A stretch of 64,000 bases of DNA. Source: CBDAQD01 sp965275905. GTDB taxonomy: Bacteria; Pseudomonadota; Alphaproteobacteria; Rhizobiales; JAJFHC01. A program made the translations under genes and the position numbers. The number at the start of each line of letters is the position of its first letter. The stretch's first letter is position 1. Positions 20,243 through 28,913 of this stretch are shown one piece after another. The notes under the pieces were generated by a model. That model was not told the DNA's origin, ran no database searches, and saw only the letters and a program-made list of their open reading frames with translations. The stretch lies in assembly GCA_965275905.1 (NCBI GenBank), contig CBDHYJ010000079.1, forward strand, positions 97,462 through 161,461, given 5' to 3'.

Positions 20243-22738
20243 ATGAGTTTGACCCGTAGAGACTACATCAAAGCAAGTGCCGCGGTGACCGCCGCAGCAG
20301 CCGCAGGTCTGGTCCCGCCGGCCGAAGCGGGCAATGTGATCACCCAGGCTGACAAGATCGGGCTGAAGTGGGACAAGGCGGCCTGCCGGTTCTGCGGTAC
20401 GGGATGCTCGGTCATGCTCGGCACGAAGGACGGCAGAATCGTTGCTTCGCACGGCGATGTGCTCTCACCGGTCAATCGTGGCCTCAACTGCGTGAAGGGC
20501 TATTTCCTTTCGAAAATAATGTACGGCGAAGACCGCCTGACCAAACCGCTTCTGCGAAAGAAGGACGGCAAGTTCGACAAGAACGGCGCGTTCGAGGAGG
20601 TCTCGTGGGACGAAGCTTTCGACATCATGGCCGAGAAGTTCAAGGCGGCGCTGCGGGAGAAAGGACCCTCCGCGGTGGGCATGTTCGGTTCCGGCCAGTG
20701 GACTGTCTGGGAGGGCTACGCGGCCGCAAAACTCTACAAGGCAGGGTTCCGCTCAAACAACATCGATCCAAACGCCCGTCACTGCATGGCATCGGCCGTC
20801 GGCGGTTTCATGCGGACCTTCGGCATCGACGAGCCGATGGGATGTTACGACGACTTCGAGCATGCGGATGCGTTTGTGCTGTGGGGCGCAAACATGGCGG
20901 AAATGCATCCCGTCCTCTGGACCCGCCTGACAGACCGCCGCCTGAGTGAACAGCATGTGAAGGTGGCTGTACTCTCGACCTTCGAGCACCGCTGCTTCGA
21001 TCTGGCGGACATTCCGATGGTGTTTGCCCCGCACACCGATCTGGTGATTCTGAACTACATTGCCAACCACATCATCCAGTCCGGCAATGTCAACGAGGAT
21101 TTCGTTGGCAAGCACGTCAACTTCAGGATTGGCAACACGGATATCGGATACGGCCTGCGACCCGATCATCCGCTGGAAAAGGCGGCCAAGAACGCGAAGA
21201 AGGCCGGCGGCTCCAAGGCGGCGACATTCGACGAGTTTGCGGACTTTGTCTCGGAATACACGTTGGACAAGGCCCATGAGATGTCCGGCGTCCCCAAGAA
21301 CCGGCTCCAGGAACTGGCCGAGATTTACGCCGACCCCAAGACCAAGGTCATGTCGCTCTGGACCATGGGCGTGAACCAGCACACGCGCGGCGTCTGGACC
21401 AACAACCTGATCTACAACATCCATCTCCTGACCGGTAAAATCTCTCAGCCCGGCAACAGTCCGTTCTCGCTGACCGGTCAGCCGTCCGCCTGCGGCACGG
21501 CGCGAGAAGTCGGAACCTTCGCCCACAGGCTGCCTGCGGACATGGTGGTCAAGAACCCCAAGCATCGGGCATTGGCCGAGAAGATCTGGAAACTGCCGGA
21601 AGGCACTATCCCTCCAAAGCCCGGCTACCACGCGGTGCAGCAGAACCGCATGCTCAAGGACGGCAAGCTCAACGCCTACTGGGTTCAGGTAAACAACAAC
21701 ATGCAGGCCGCTCCCAACATGTTGGAGGAAGGCCTGCCCGGATACCGAAACCCGGACAATTTCATTGTGGTTTCGGAGGCGTATCCGACAGTTACCGCCC
21801 AAGCGGCCGACCTAATTCTGCCGACTGCCATGTGGGTGGAGAAAGAAGGTGCCTACGGCAACGCCGAGAGGCGCACGCAGATGTGGCACCAACTGGTGGA
21901 GGCGCCGGGCGAGGCCAAGTCTGATCTCTGGCAGACCGTGCAGTTTTCCAAACGCTTCAAGACCGAAGAGGTCTGGCCGGCCGACCTGCTCGACAAGAAA
22001 CCGGAGTACAAAGGCAAGACGCTCTATGAGGTGCTTTTCGCCAACGGAGAGGTAGACAAGTTTCCGAACACAGACATCGAAGCCGGCTATCGCAACCATG
22101 AAGCAGAGGATTTCGGCTTCTATATTCAGAAAGGCCTGTTCGAGGAATATGCAACCTTCGGCCGCGGCAAGGCACATGATCTCGCCGACTTCGACACCTA
22201 TCACAACAGTCGGGGGCTGCGCTGGCCCGTCGTCGATGGCAAGGAAACGAAGTGGCGGTTCCGCGAAGGCGCCGACCCCTATGCGCGGCCGGGCTCCGGA
22301 TTTGACTTCTACGGCAAGCCCGACGGCAAAGCGGTTGTCTTTGCGCTCCCGTATGAACCGCCGGCGGAAAGCCCCGACGCCGACTATCCGTTCTGGCTGA
22401 CGACGGGCCGCGTGCTTGAGCACTGGCATTCAGGCTCCATGACGCAGCGGGTTCCGGAGCTCTACAAGGCATTTCCGGATGCGCTCTGCTTCATGCACCC
22501 CAACGATGCGGAAGAAATGGGGTTGCGGCGCGGCGATCAGGTCAAGGTCGCCTCACGCCGCGGTCACATCGTCACGCGGGTGGAGACGCGCGGACGCAAC
22601 AAGCCGCCCAGAGGGCTCGTATTCGTGCCCTGGTTCGATGCCAGCCAACTGATCAACAAGGTCACACTGGACGCCACGGACCCGCTGTCCAAACAGACAG
22701 ACTTCAAGAAGTGTGCAGTCAAGATCGAGAGGGTCTGA
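20243..22738 (+). CDS. napA: periplasmic nitrate reductase, catalytic subunit
   Basis: 831 residues. Reduces nitrate to nitrite at a Mo-bis-MGD centre in the periplasm. Tat signal LTRRDYIKASAAV with cleavage after VPPAEA. The 4Fe-4S ligands are Cys48, Cys51, Cys55 (CRFCGTGC) and Cys83 (GLNCVKG). The molybdenum ligand is Cys181 in NARHCMASAVGGF. The C-terminal MGD-binding segment contains GRVLEHWHSGSMTQRVPEL and FVPWFDASQLINKVT. Full length, with AAGGAGG 8 nt before the ATG. Fourth gene of napEFDABC; electrons come from NapC through NapB. Confidence 0.97.
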   Translation: MSLTRRDYIKASAAVTAAAAAGLVPPAEAGNVITQADKIGLKWDKAACRFCGTGCSVMLGTKDGRIVASHGDVLSPVNRGLNCVKGYFLSKIMYGEDRLTKPLLRKKDGKFDKNGAFEEVSWDEAFDIMAEKFKAALREKGPSAVGMFGSGQWTVWEGYAAAKLYKAGFRSNNIDPNARHCMASAVGGFMRTFGIDEPMGCYDDFEHADAFVLWGANMAEMHPVLWTRLTDRRLSEQHVKVAVLSTFEHRCFDLADIPMVFAPHTDLVILNYIANHIIQSGNVNEDFVGKHVNFRIGNTDIGYGLRPDHPLEKAAKNAKKAGGSKAATFDEFADFVSEYTLDKAHEMSGVPKNRLQELAEIYADPKTKVMSLWTMGVNQHTRGVWTNNLIYNIHLLTGKISQPGNSPFSLTGQPSACGTAREVGTFAHRLPADMVVKNPKHRALAEKIWKLPEGTIPPKPGYHAVQQNRMLKDGKLNAYWVQVNNNMQAAPNMLEEGLPGYRNPDNFIVVSEAYPTVTAQAADLILPTAMWVEKEGAYGNAERRTQMWHQLVEAPGEAKSDLWQTVQFSKRFKTEEVWPADLLDKKPEYKGKTLYEVLFANGEVDKFPNTDIEAGYRNHEAEDFGFYIQKGLFEEYATFGRGKAHDLADFDTYHNSRGLRWPVVDGKETKWRFREGADPYARPGSGFDFYGKPDGKAVVFALPYEPPAESPDADYPFWLTTGRVLEHWHSGSMTQRVPELYKAFPDALCFMHPNDAEEMGLRRGDQVKVASRRGHIVTRVETRGRNKPPRGLVFVPWFDASQLINKVTLDATDPLSKQTDFKKCAVKIERV

Positions 22739-22740
22739 TC

Positions 22741-23187
22741 ATGCGGAGTTTTTTTGCAGCCGTCGTGCTGATTTCCGGTCTGGTCCTGATCGCACATGCG
22801 GCGGAGCCCGAAATCGCCAATCTCCGGCAGGCACCGCTGGCGGAAGCCCCACCTGCACCGCGGATGACTCCGCAGTCAAATACCGACCTGAGGCAGGTGC
22901 GCAACTACCCCGAGCAGCCTCCTGTTATCCCGCACAAGACGGAGGACTATCAGGTTGATCTGAGGGTCAATCAATGCATGGACTGTCACAGCCGTACAGC
23001 GGTTGAGGAAAGCCAGGCGCCGATGGTGTCCATCACGCACTTCATGGACAGAGACGGCCAGTTCCTCGCCTCAATCTCACCCCGGCGCTACTTCTGCAAC
23101 CAGTGTCATGTCTCCCAGCACGATGCGAAGCTCTGGATCAAGAACGAGTTCGTCGACATCGACACGCTTCTGAAGATGAAGAAGTGA
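22741..23187 (+). CDS. napB: dihaem cytochrome c NapB
   Basis: 148 residues. Periplasmic electron-transfer subunit of nitrate reductase. A signal peptide (FFAAVVLISGLVLIAHA, cleaved near 20) is followed by a Pro-rich region and two haem-binding motifs, CMDCH at 79-83 and CNQCH at 119-123. His residues at 65 (IPHKTEDY) and 100 (VSITHFM) are the likely distal ligands, as in characterised NapB. The ATG follows the napA stop after 2 nt, and napC starts 8 nt downstream. Confidence 0.93.
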   Translation: MRSFFAAVVLISGLVLIAHAAEPEIANLRQAPLAEAPPAPRMTPQSNTDLRQVRNYPEQPPVIPHKTEDYQVDLRVNQCMDCHSRTAVEESQAPMVSITHFMDRDGQFLASISPRRYFCNQCHVSQHDAKLWIKNEFVDIDTLLKMKK

Positions 23188-23195
23188 GTGGTGCC

Positions 23196-23837
23196 ATGTT
23201 GGAAAAGATCAAGCGGATCTGGACCGTACTCCGGAGACCAAGTGCCTATTTCAGTCTGGGTTTCCTGACCGTCGGCGGGTTTCTGGCCGGTATCATATTC
23301 TGGGGCGGGTTCAACACCGCCATGGAATTCACGAACACCGAACGCTTTTGCACGGGCTGCCACGAGATGCGGGACAATGTCTACGCGGAGATGAAACGGA
23401 CCATACACTTCACAAACCGGTCCGGGGTCAGGGCGAAGTGTTCCGATTGCCACGTGCCTCACAACTGGACGGACAAGGTTGCCCGCAAAATGGCCGCTTC
23501 AAAGGAGGTCTGGGGCAAGATCTTCGGCACGATCAGCACGCGTGAGAAATTCCAGGCCAAACGTTTGGAACTCGCACAGCGTGAATGGCACCGATTCAAG
23601 GCCAATGACAGTCTTGAATGCCGCAACTGCCATTCTGAGAAGGCCATGGATTTCACCCGCCAGAGCAAACGCGCGGCAGATGCGCACCAGCGCTTCCTTG
23701 TGGACGGCGCCAAGACCTGCATCGACTGCCACAAGGGTATCGCGCACGAGCTGCCGGACATGCAGGCGGCATCCGGTGTAGACGGTTCAGACGAGAGGAA
23801 TTTGCGGCTTTACCTGGCTGAATCCGGGAATGAATGA
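23196..23837 (+). CDS. napC: tetrahaem cytochrome c NapC, membrane quinol dehydrogenase
   Basis: 213 residues. Oxidises membrane quinol and feeds electrons to NapB/NapA. One N-terminal membrane anchor (about 18-40) precedes four CxxCH motifs at 52-56, 82-86, 142-146 and 175-179; the NapC/NirT pattern with ERFCTGCHEMRDNVYAE and the CIDCHKGIAHELP ending is clear. Last gene of the operon. No napG, napH or napK is near, so this is the NapC-dependent layout common in alphaproteobacteria. Cytochrome c maturation genes are not in the window. Confidence 0.95.
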   Translation: MLEKIKRIWTVLRRPSAYFSLGFLTVGGFLAGIIFWGGFNTAMEFTNTERFCTGCHEMRDNVYAEMKRTIHFTNRSGVRAKCSDCHVPHNWTDKVARKMAASKEVWGKIFGTISTREKFQAKRLELAQREWHRFKANDSLECRNCHSEKAMDFTRQSKRAADAHQRFLVDGAKTCIDCHKGIAHELPDMQAASGVDGSDERNLRLYLAESGNE

Positions 23838-24450
23838 GCCAGCTCACGCACCACGGAACACGGACGCTTTGTGTTCTGGAGTGCGTTTGAGTATGGGCCG
23901 CAAACCCGGATCAGGCCTTCTGCCACCGGCGTCAGCATTTCGCTGTCCAGAGGCTCGCTTGAGAATTTAAGCGACCGGGAGTGACACTTGAAATGGAGTG
24001 GCAGACACACGAAAGCGTGATTGTGGAGCATTTCCAGGGACGGCACTTTCCTGATGATACTTTGCAGCTGCCTTGTTGTAACGGGCTGCGGCGAACTTGA
24101 GCACGCCGCGACCGGGACACCGGAGATCAAGATATCAACTCGGACTATGACGTATTCAACGGGTTACTCATGCCGTTGATCAGCCGGGATTCCGCCTATA
24201 TGGCTGAATCAACACAAAATAAACCGTATTTTTTCTTGCGTTAAATAGATATTAGGTGAGATTTACTCAAATTGATTCAGAGAAAAAACAAGGTAAATCA
24301 GACATAAATGCCGGATTTTGCTTATATATTGAGTTTTATATTTAAGAATAATTAGGACTCGTCCCCTAGTATGCCCGAGCGTGAAGCCGTGGACGGGGAG
24401 CCACGTGCCCGCTGTAGCAATAACTGGCTGGTTTGGGCCTGGGGGATAAA
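23838..24450. other. 613-bp gene-free region; AT-rich block before motA
   Basis: From 23838 to about 24180 the composition is moderate; a 106-codon minus-strand frame (23810-24130) overlaps the end of napC, shows no recognisable family and is not convincingly coding. From 24241 to 24360 the GC content falls to about 26% (counted), far below the surroundings. That block holds an inverted repeat GATTTAC (24260-24266) / GTAAATC (24293-24299) and several TATAT-like boxes. A CGTGG/CCACG hairpin lies near 24390-24405. The block probably carries the motAB promoter and possibly nucleoid-protein binding sites. Confidence 0.5.
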
Positions 24451-25221
24451 ATGGATCTCGCTACTATCATTGGTATTGTGCTCGGGTCGGCGATCGTCGG
24501 CGCGGCCATCTATATCGGCGGCGACTTTCTGACGTTCGTCAACGTTCCCTCCGTTCTGATCGTTGTCGGCGGTGCCATCGCCGCGACCGTTCTGCGGTTT
24601 CAGCTTTCGACGGTCGGCCATTCGCTCATCCTCGGCAGCAAGATCGCTTTCACGACGAAGGCCTCGAACCCGCGCGAGATGATCGATGAGATCGCGCGCC
24701 TTGCCGAGATTATCCGCAAGAACGGCCCGCTCGGCCTCGAGGGCGTACCGATCGAGGATGAGTTCCTGTCGAAAGGCGTGCAGTACATCGCTGACGGCTA
24801 CGAAGGCGAATTCATTTCAGAATCCCTGGAACGCGAACGCGACCTGCGGCTCGAGCGCCTGGGTGAAGGCAAACGCTTCTTCAAGGCTATGGGCGACTCT
24901 GCACCGGCCTTCGGCATGATCGGGACCCTGGTTGGCCTCGTACAGATGCTCTCCACCATGGACGACCCGTCCACCATCGGCCCGTCGATGGCGGTGGCGC
25001 TGCTTACGACTTTGTACGGCGCGATCATCGCCAACATGATCTGTCTTCCGATCGCGGACAAGCTCGACTCCAAGTTCAAGGTCGAGGAAGTCAATCTGAC
25101 GCTGGCGATCGACGGCGTGATGCAGATCCGGGACAACAAGAGCCCAGACCTGATCAAGGAAATCCTCGTGTCGTACCTGCCCGAAAAGCAGCGTGACGAC
25201 CTGGTCCAGGAGGCCGCGTAA
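24451..25221 (+). CDS. motA: flagellar motor stator protein MotA/PomA
   Basis: 256 residues. Inner-membrane stator subunit which with MotB forms the ion channel driving flagellar rotation. Four membrane segments are seen (about 2-24, 30-50, 150-172, 183-205). The cytoplasmic loop holds ERERDLRLERLGEGKRFFKAMGDSAPAFGMIGT with the conserved charged and Pro residues, followed by LVGLVQMLSTMDDPSTIGPSMAVALLTTLYG. The length and DPSTIGPSMAVALL motif are nearer to PomA-type stators than to E. coli MotA. The longer frame adds MGLGDK; ATG 24451 with a GGGGG site before it is preferred. No other flagellar genes are near. Confidence 0.92.
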   Translation: MDLATIIGIVLGSAIVGAAIYIGGDFLTFVNVPSVLIVVGGAIAATVLRFQLSTVGHSLILGSKIAFTTKASNPREMIDEIARLAEIIRKNGPLGLEGVPIEDEFLSKGVQYIADGYEGEFISESLERERDLRLERLGEGKRFFKAMGDSAPAFGMIGTLVGLVQMLSTMDDPSTIGPSMAVALLTTLYGAIIANMICLPIADKLDSKFKVEEVNLTLAIDGVMQIRDNKSPDLIKEILVSYLPEKQRDDLVQEAA

Positions 25222-25258
25222 GGCCACGGCCGCACTTTCCGGTGGATGAGGACAAGCC

Positions 25259-26116
25259 ATGAGCAAGAAGAAAAAAGCACCAGTAATGCAAGGCGCGCCT
25301 GAATGGATCGTCACATTTGCCGATCTAATGTCGCTGCTTGTGTGCTTCTTCGTCCTCATTATCTCCTTTTCCATTCAGGACAAGGAGAAGCTGCAGGTCG
25401 TCGCCGGCTCGCTGCGTGATGCGTTTGGCGTCAAGTCCGTCGTGAGCAAGGCCGGCATGATCGAAATCGACGGCACGCCGGTTCGCGACTACGTGAAGAA
25501 GATGGCGCTGATGGAAAGCGAGCGCGACACGGATTACTCCGACAAGGCGCACGATCAGAACCCGAAGCAGGGTCCGGAAGCCGACACGCACGCCTACAAG
25601 AAGGCCGACATCCGGAAGCCCAACAGCTTCGCCATGGCAAGTGACTCGCTGCGCCAGGCCTGGCAGGAACTGCCGGAGATTACGTCCCTTTCCGAGAACA
25701 TCGCGATCCAGGAGACCGAGGAAGGACTCGAAATCCAGTTGATCGACCAGGAAGGCCGGGCCATGTTCGCGCCCAACTCGGCCGAATTCTATGACCACAC
25801 GCACCGGCTTCTGGAGAAGATGGCGCCCGTCCTGAAGCGGATGCCGAACCGGATCAAGATCACCGGACACTCGGACGCCACGAAACTCTACAAGGCCAAC
25901 GGCTACAGTCTGTGGGAACTCACCGCGGACCGCGCCAACGCGGCGCGCAAGGTGCTGAATCAGTCAGGTGTCGCGGATGACCGGTTCTTTGCGGTCATCG
26001 GCAAGGCGGATACGGAACCGCTGTTCCCGGACGATACGTTCCTGGCCGCCAACCGGCGCATCAGCATTGTGATCATGCGGGAAGCCCCGCCACTCCCCCT
26101 CGACCACAAACTCTAG
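25259..26116 (+). CDS. motB: flagellar motor stator protein MotB
   Basis: 285 residues. One membrane helix (about 16-37) with the ion-carrying Asp22 in WIVTFADLMSLLVCFFVLI, preceded by a Lys-rich cytoplasmic tail. A plug/linker segment follows, then an OmpA-like peptidoglycan-binding domain (about 160-280) with ITGHSDATKLY, the SLWELTADRANAARKVL helix and FLAANRRISIVIM. It lies 37 nt after motA. Its TAG stop is part of the recurrent CTAGAGTGAAT motif, and the next gene (nfeD) is convergent. Confidence 0.94.
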   Translation: MSKKKKAPVMQGAPEWIVTFADLMSLLVCFFVLIISFSIQDKEKLQVVAGSLRDAFGVKSVVSKAGMIEIDGTPVRDYVKKMALMESERDTDYSDKAHDQNPKQGPEADTHAYKKADIRKPNSFAMASDSLRQAWQELPEITSLSENIAIQETEEGLEIQLIDQEGRAMFAPNSAEFYDHTHRLLEKMAPVLKRMPNRIKITGHSDATKLYKANGYSLWELTADRANAARKVLNQSGVADDRFFAVIGKADTEPLFPDDTFLAANRRISIVIMREAPPLPLDHKL

Positions 26117-26123
26117 AGTGAAT
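26113..26123 (+). repeat. CTAGAGTGAAT motif, copy 2, on the motB stop codon
   Basis: Identical 11-mer; TAG 26114-26116 is the motB stop. The bases after it (CCGG) differ from the other two copies, so the shared unit is the 11-mer itself. Confidence 0.7.
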
Positions 26124-26128
26124 CCGGG

Positions 26129-26596
26129 TCAGGCGCCCGCGTCCTCCGACGCCACCACGGTCAGCGTCGACCCTTCCGCGCCGGTCACCTCGACGCGCGT
26201 GCCTGCGGTGAGGTCCGGGCCGGTCACCCGCCACATCGAATCGCCGATCTTGAGCGAGCCCGATCCGTTCACGATCGCCTCATCCAGCACATAGGTCTTG
26301 CCGACGTACTGCATCACCCGCTTGTTGAGGTTCGGCTGGTCCGACTCCATCGCGTTGGGCGCGAAGAACTTTCTGGAAGCAACGAGGGTGACGACCGAGA
26401 GAATGGCGAAGGACGCGATCTGTATCTGCCACGAGATGTCAACGAACAGCACGGCAACCGCGACGATGATGGCGGCAACGCCGAGCCACAGGAAGAAGAA
26501 CCCCGGCGCCAGAAGCTCAAACAGAAACAGGATGCCGGCGACGACCCACCAGGTCCAGACGCCGATCGCCTTGATGGTTTCGATCAGAAACTCCAT
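26129..26596 (-). CDS. NfeD-family membrane protein
   Basis: 155 residues. Three to four hydrophobic segments in the N-terminal 75 residues (VWTWWVVAGILFLFELLAPG, FFFLWLGVAAIIVAVAVLFV, IQIASFAILSVVTLVASRKFF), then a C-terminal OB-fold domain (about 85-150: VGKTYVLDEAIVNGSGSLKIGDSMWRV). NfeD proteins partner with SPFH proteins in membrane microdomain upkeep. The SPFH gene lies 12 nt upstream on the same strand, which supports the pairing. It faces motB, with 12 nt between the stops. Confidence 0.88.
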   Translation of the reverse strand: MEFLIETIKAIGVWTWWVVAGILFLFELLAPGFFFLWLGVAAIIVAVAVLFVDISWQIQIASFAILSVVTLVASRKFFAPNAMESDQPNLNKRVMQYVGKTYVLDEAIVNGSGSLKIGDSMWRVTGPDLTAGTRVEVTGAEGSTLTVVASEDAGA

Positions 26597-26608
26597 GACG
26601 TCAGCCCT

Positions 26609-27598
26609 CTAGTCCCGGGAACCCGCAGACGGCACCGTCGCACTGTCGTCACCGGCTGGCGGCGTTCCCTTGCCGAAGGCCTCGCGCGCAATCTCGGTGA
26701 TGCCGCCGATCGAACCGATAACCGACGCCGCCTCGACGGGAAGCATGAGCACCTTCTGGTTCCGCGCGCTGGCGAGCGAACCCAGCGCTTCGACATATTT
26801 GGTCGCCACGAAATAGTTGACCGCCTGCACATCCCCGTTCGCGATCGCGTCGCTGACCATGGCCGTCGCCTTGGCTTCCGCCTCCGCCTCGCGCTCTCGG
26901 GCCTCGGCGTCCCGGAACGCGGCCTCCTTGCGGCCTTCCGCCGCCAGGATCTGTGCCTGCTTTTCACCGTCCGCCTGGAGAATTTCAGCCTGCCGGAGGC
27001 CTTCCGCCTCAAGGATCGATGCGCGCTTCTCGCGCTCCGCTTTCATCTGCCGTGCCATTGCGTCCACGAGATCGCGCGGCGGATTGATGTCCTTGATCTC
27101 GATACGCGTCACCTTGATGCCCCAGGGCGTGGTCGCATGGTCGACCACCTGCAGGAGACTGGCGTTGATCTTGTCGCGCTGTGACAGCAGCTCGTCGAGG
27201 TCCATGCTGCCCATCACCGTACGGGTGTTCGTCATTGTCAGGTTGACGATGGCGAGCTCGAGGTCATTGACCTCGTAGGAAGCCTTCGGTGCATCCAGAA
27301 CCTGAAAGAACGCAACGCCGTCAACGGTCACCATCGCATTGTCCTTTGTGATGACCTCCTGGCTCGGCACGTTGAGCACCTGCTCCATCATGTTCATCTT
27401 CGTGCCGACACGGTCGATGAACGGAACAAGGATGCCCAGCCCCGGCGGCAGGGTCCGCGTATACCGGCCGAACCGCTCGACCGTGTAATTGAACCCCTGC
27501 GGCACGACCCTGATCGCCTGAAAGACGATGACGATGAACAGGACCAGCAGGACAATGACAAATACGCCGGAACCTATGACATCGGGATCATTGAACAT
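26609..27598 (-). CDS. SPFH/band 7 protein (stomatin-like, QmcA type)
   Basis: 329 residues. N-terminal membrane anchor (about 10-30: GVFVIVLLVLFIVIVFQAI), then the SPFH domain: VVPQGFNYTVERFGRYTRTLPPGLGILVPFIDRV, the TMTNTRTVMGSMDLDELLSQRDKIN stretch and IKDINPPRDLVDAMARQMKAEREKRA. A long Ala/Glu coiled coil (about 195-250) leads to oligomerisation. Such proteins form ring-like membrane scaffolds and modulate FtsH or other membrane proteases. Probably one operon with nfeD. Confidence 0.92.
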   Translation of the reverse strand: MFNDPDVIGSGVFVIVLLVLFIVIVFQAIRVVPQGFNYTVERFGRYTRTLPPGLGILVPFIDRVGTKMNMMEQVLNVPSQEVITKDNAMVTVDGVAFFQVLDAPKASYEVNDLELAIVNLTMTNTRTVMGSMDLDELLSQRDKINASLLQVVDHATTPWGIKVTRIEIKDINPPRDLVDAMARQMKAEREKRASILEAEGLRQAEILQADGEKQAQILAAEGRKEAAFRDAEAREREAEAEAKATAMVSDAIANGDVQAVNYFVATKYVEALGSLASARNQKVLMLPVEAASVIGSIGGITEIAREAFGKGTPPAGDDSATVPSAGSRD

Positions 27599-27757
27599 GA
27601 CAACCTCCAGTGGTCAGTATCGGGCCATCCGCACCTGGGGACGGACCGTCAATCGGGGAACAACTTAGCTGATTCTCGATTTCGCCGCTGTCCTGCCTTG
27701 CAAGCAGTGGGTCGCGGCGGGCCACCGCAGTGTCGGCCCGAAACCAAGCGGTACGAG

Positions 27758-28789
27758 CTACACCCAACCCTGCAGTTCGCGCGTGAGCAGCGTGTCCAGC
27801 ATGGCGATGCTTGCGTCGGAATCGTTGAGGCACGGGATCGCCGCGAAGTTCTCACCGCCATTCTCGTGGAATATCTCGCCGACCTCCATGGCGATTTCCT
27901 CCAGCGTCTCGACACAGTCCGACGCGAAACCCGGCGTGATGATGGCGAGATTCCGGACGCCGCTCTGCGCCAGCGCTTCGACAGTCTTGTCGGTATAAGG
28001 CTGCAGCCATTCCGCCTTGCCGAACCGGGACTGAAAGGTCAGCTTGAGCCGGTTTTCGTCCCAGCCCAGCGCCTCGCGCAGCAGGCGCGTCGTCTTGTGG
28101 CAATGGCAGTGATAGGGATCGCCCTTGTCGAAATACTCCTTCGGCAGACCGTGGTAGGACGCGATCACGACCTCGGGCTCCCAATCCAGTTGCGCCACGC
28201 TCGCCTTGAGCGATTGCGCCACGGCGTCAATATAGGCCGGGTCGTCATGATAGGGCGGATTGGTGCGGATCGCGGGCTGCCAGCGCATCTGCTTCAGGGC
28301 ATCGAAGGCCTTGTCGAAGACAGTGGCCGATGTTGCCGCGCTGTACTGCGGATACAGCGCGAACAGCAGGATCCGGTCGCATCCCTGATCCTTCAGGGCC
28401 TGCAGGCGATCGGCAATTGACGGCTGGCCGTAACGCATGGCCCAGTCGACGATGACATTCGGAAAACGCGCACCGATCGCCTCGGCGACTTTCTCGCTCT
28501 GGCTGCGCGTGATCGTGCGCAGGGGTGACTCATCCAGTTCCTTGTTCCAGATCGAGGCGTAGGCTTCGCCGCTCTTGCTCGGCCGCGTCGTCAGGATGAT
28601 CCCGTTGAGCAGCGGCCACCACAACAGGCGGTTAGTCTCGATGACGCGCCGGTCGCTCAGGAATTCCTTGAGGTAGCGGCGCATCGACCAGTAGTCGGTC
28701 CCGTCGGGCGTGCCCAGGTTGATGACCAGCACACCGACGCGCCCGTAAAGGACTTCCGGATGCCCCTCCGGCAGAACGGCACGTTCCAT
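27758..28789 (-). CDS. hemH: ferrochelatase
   Basis: 343 residues. Inserts Fe2+ into protoporphyrin IX, the last step of protohaem synthesis. Characteristic segments: VLVINLGTPDGTDYWSMRRYLKEFLSD at the start, LFALYPQYSAATSATVFD, VIASYHGLPKEYFDKGDPYHCHCHKT with the catalytic His, and ITPGFASDCVETLEEI with the catalytic Glu. Start ATG 28789 has AGGAGAAGG directly upstream, whereas the longer frame adds 19 residues with no ribosome site. HCHCH is typical of many bacterial ferrochelatases. It is followed on the minus strand by unrelated sequence, so is likely single. Confidence 0.95.
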   Translation of the reverse strand: MERAVLPEGHPEVLYGRVGVLVINLGTPDGTDYWSMRRYLKEFLSDRRVIETNRLLWWPLLNGIILTTRPSKSGEAYASIWNKELDESPLRTITRSQSEKVAEAIGARFPNVIVDWAMRYGQPSIADRLQALKDQGCDRILLFALYPQYSAATSATVFDKAFDALKQMRWQPAIRTNPPYHDDPAYIDAVAQSLKASVAQLDWEPEVVIASYHGLPKEYFDKGDPYHCHCHKTTRLLREALGWDENRLKLTFQSRFGKAEWLQPYTDKTVEALAQSGVRNLAIITPGFASDCVETLEEIAMEVGEIFHENGGENFAAIPCLNDSDASIAMLDTLLTRELQGWV

Positions 28790-28845
28790 ACCTTCTCCTG
28801 TTCCCCTCAAGGTATCTGAACCGCTTTGCCGGCCCATCCTGATCA

Positions 28846-28876
28846 TTGGTGTTTACCCAGTGATGAAATACACCAA
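28846..28876. repeat. inverted repeat between sitD and hemH
   Basis: TTGGTGT (28846-28852) and ACACCAA (28870-28876) with 17 nt between. It lies after the sitD stop and before hemH, both on the minus strand. No T run follows, so it could be a weak terminator, an RNA-stabilising hairpin or an operator for hemH. Confidence 0.4.
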
Positions 28877-28913
28877 AGCAAACGCGAGTCCAGTGACCAA
28901 TGTGTCTCCGGAA

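Noticed and set aside
23810..24130. 106-codon minus-strand frame after napC
   Set aside because: It overlaps the end of napC, has mixed codon use and no recognisable domain. It could be real but I cannot support it.
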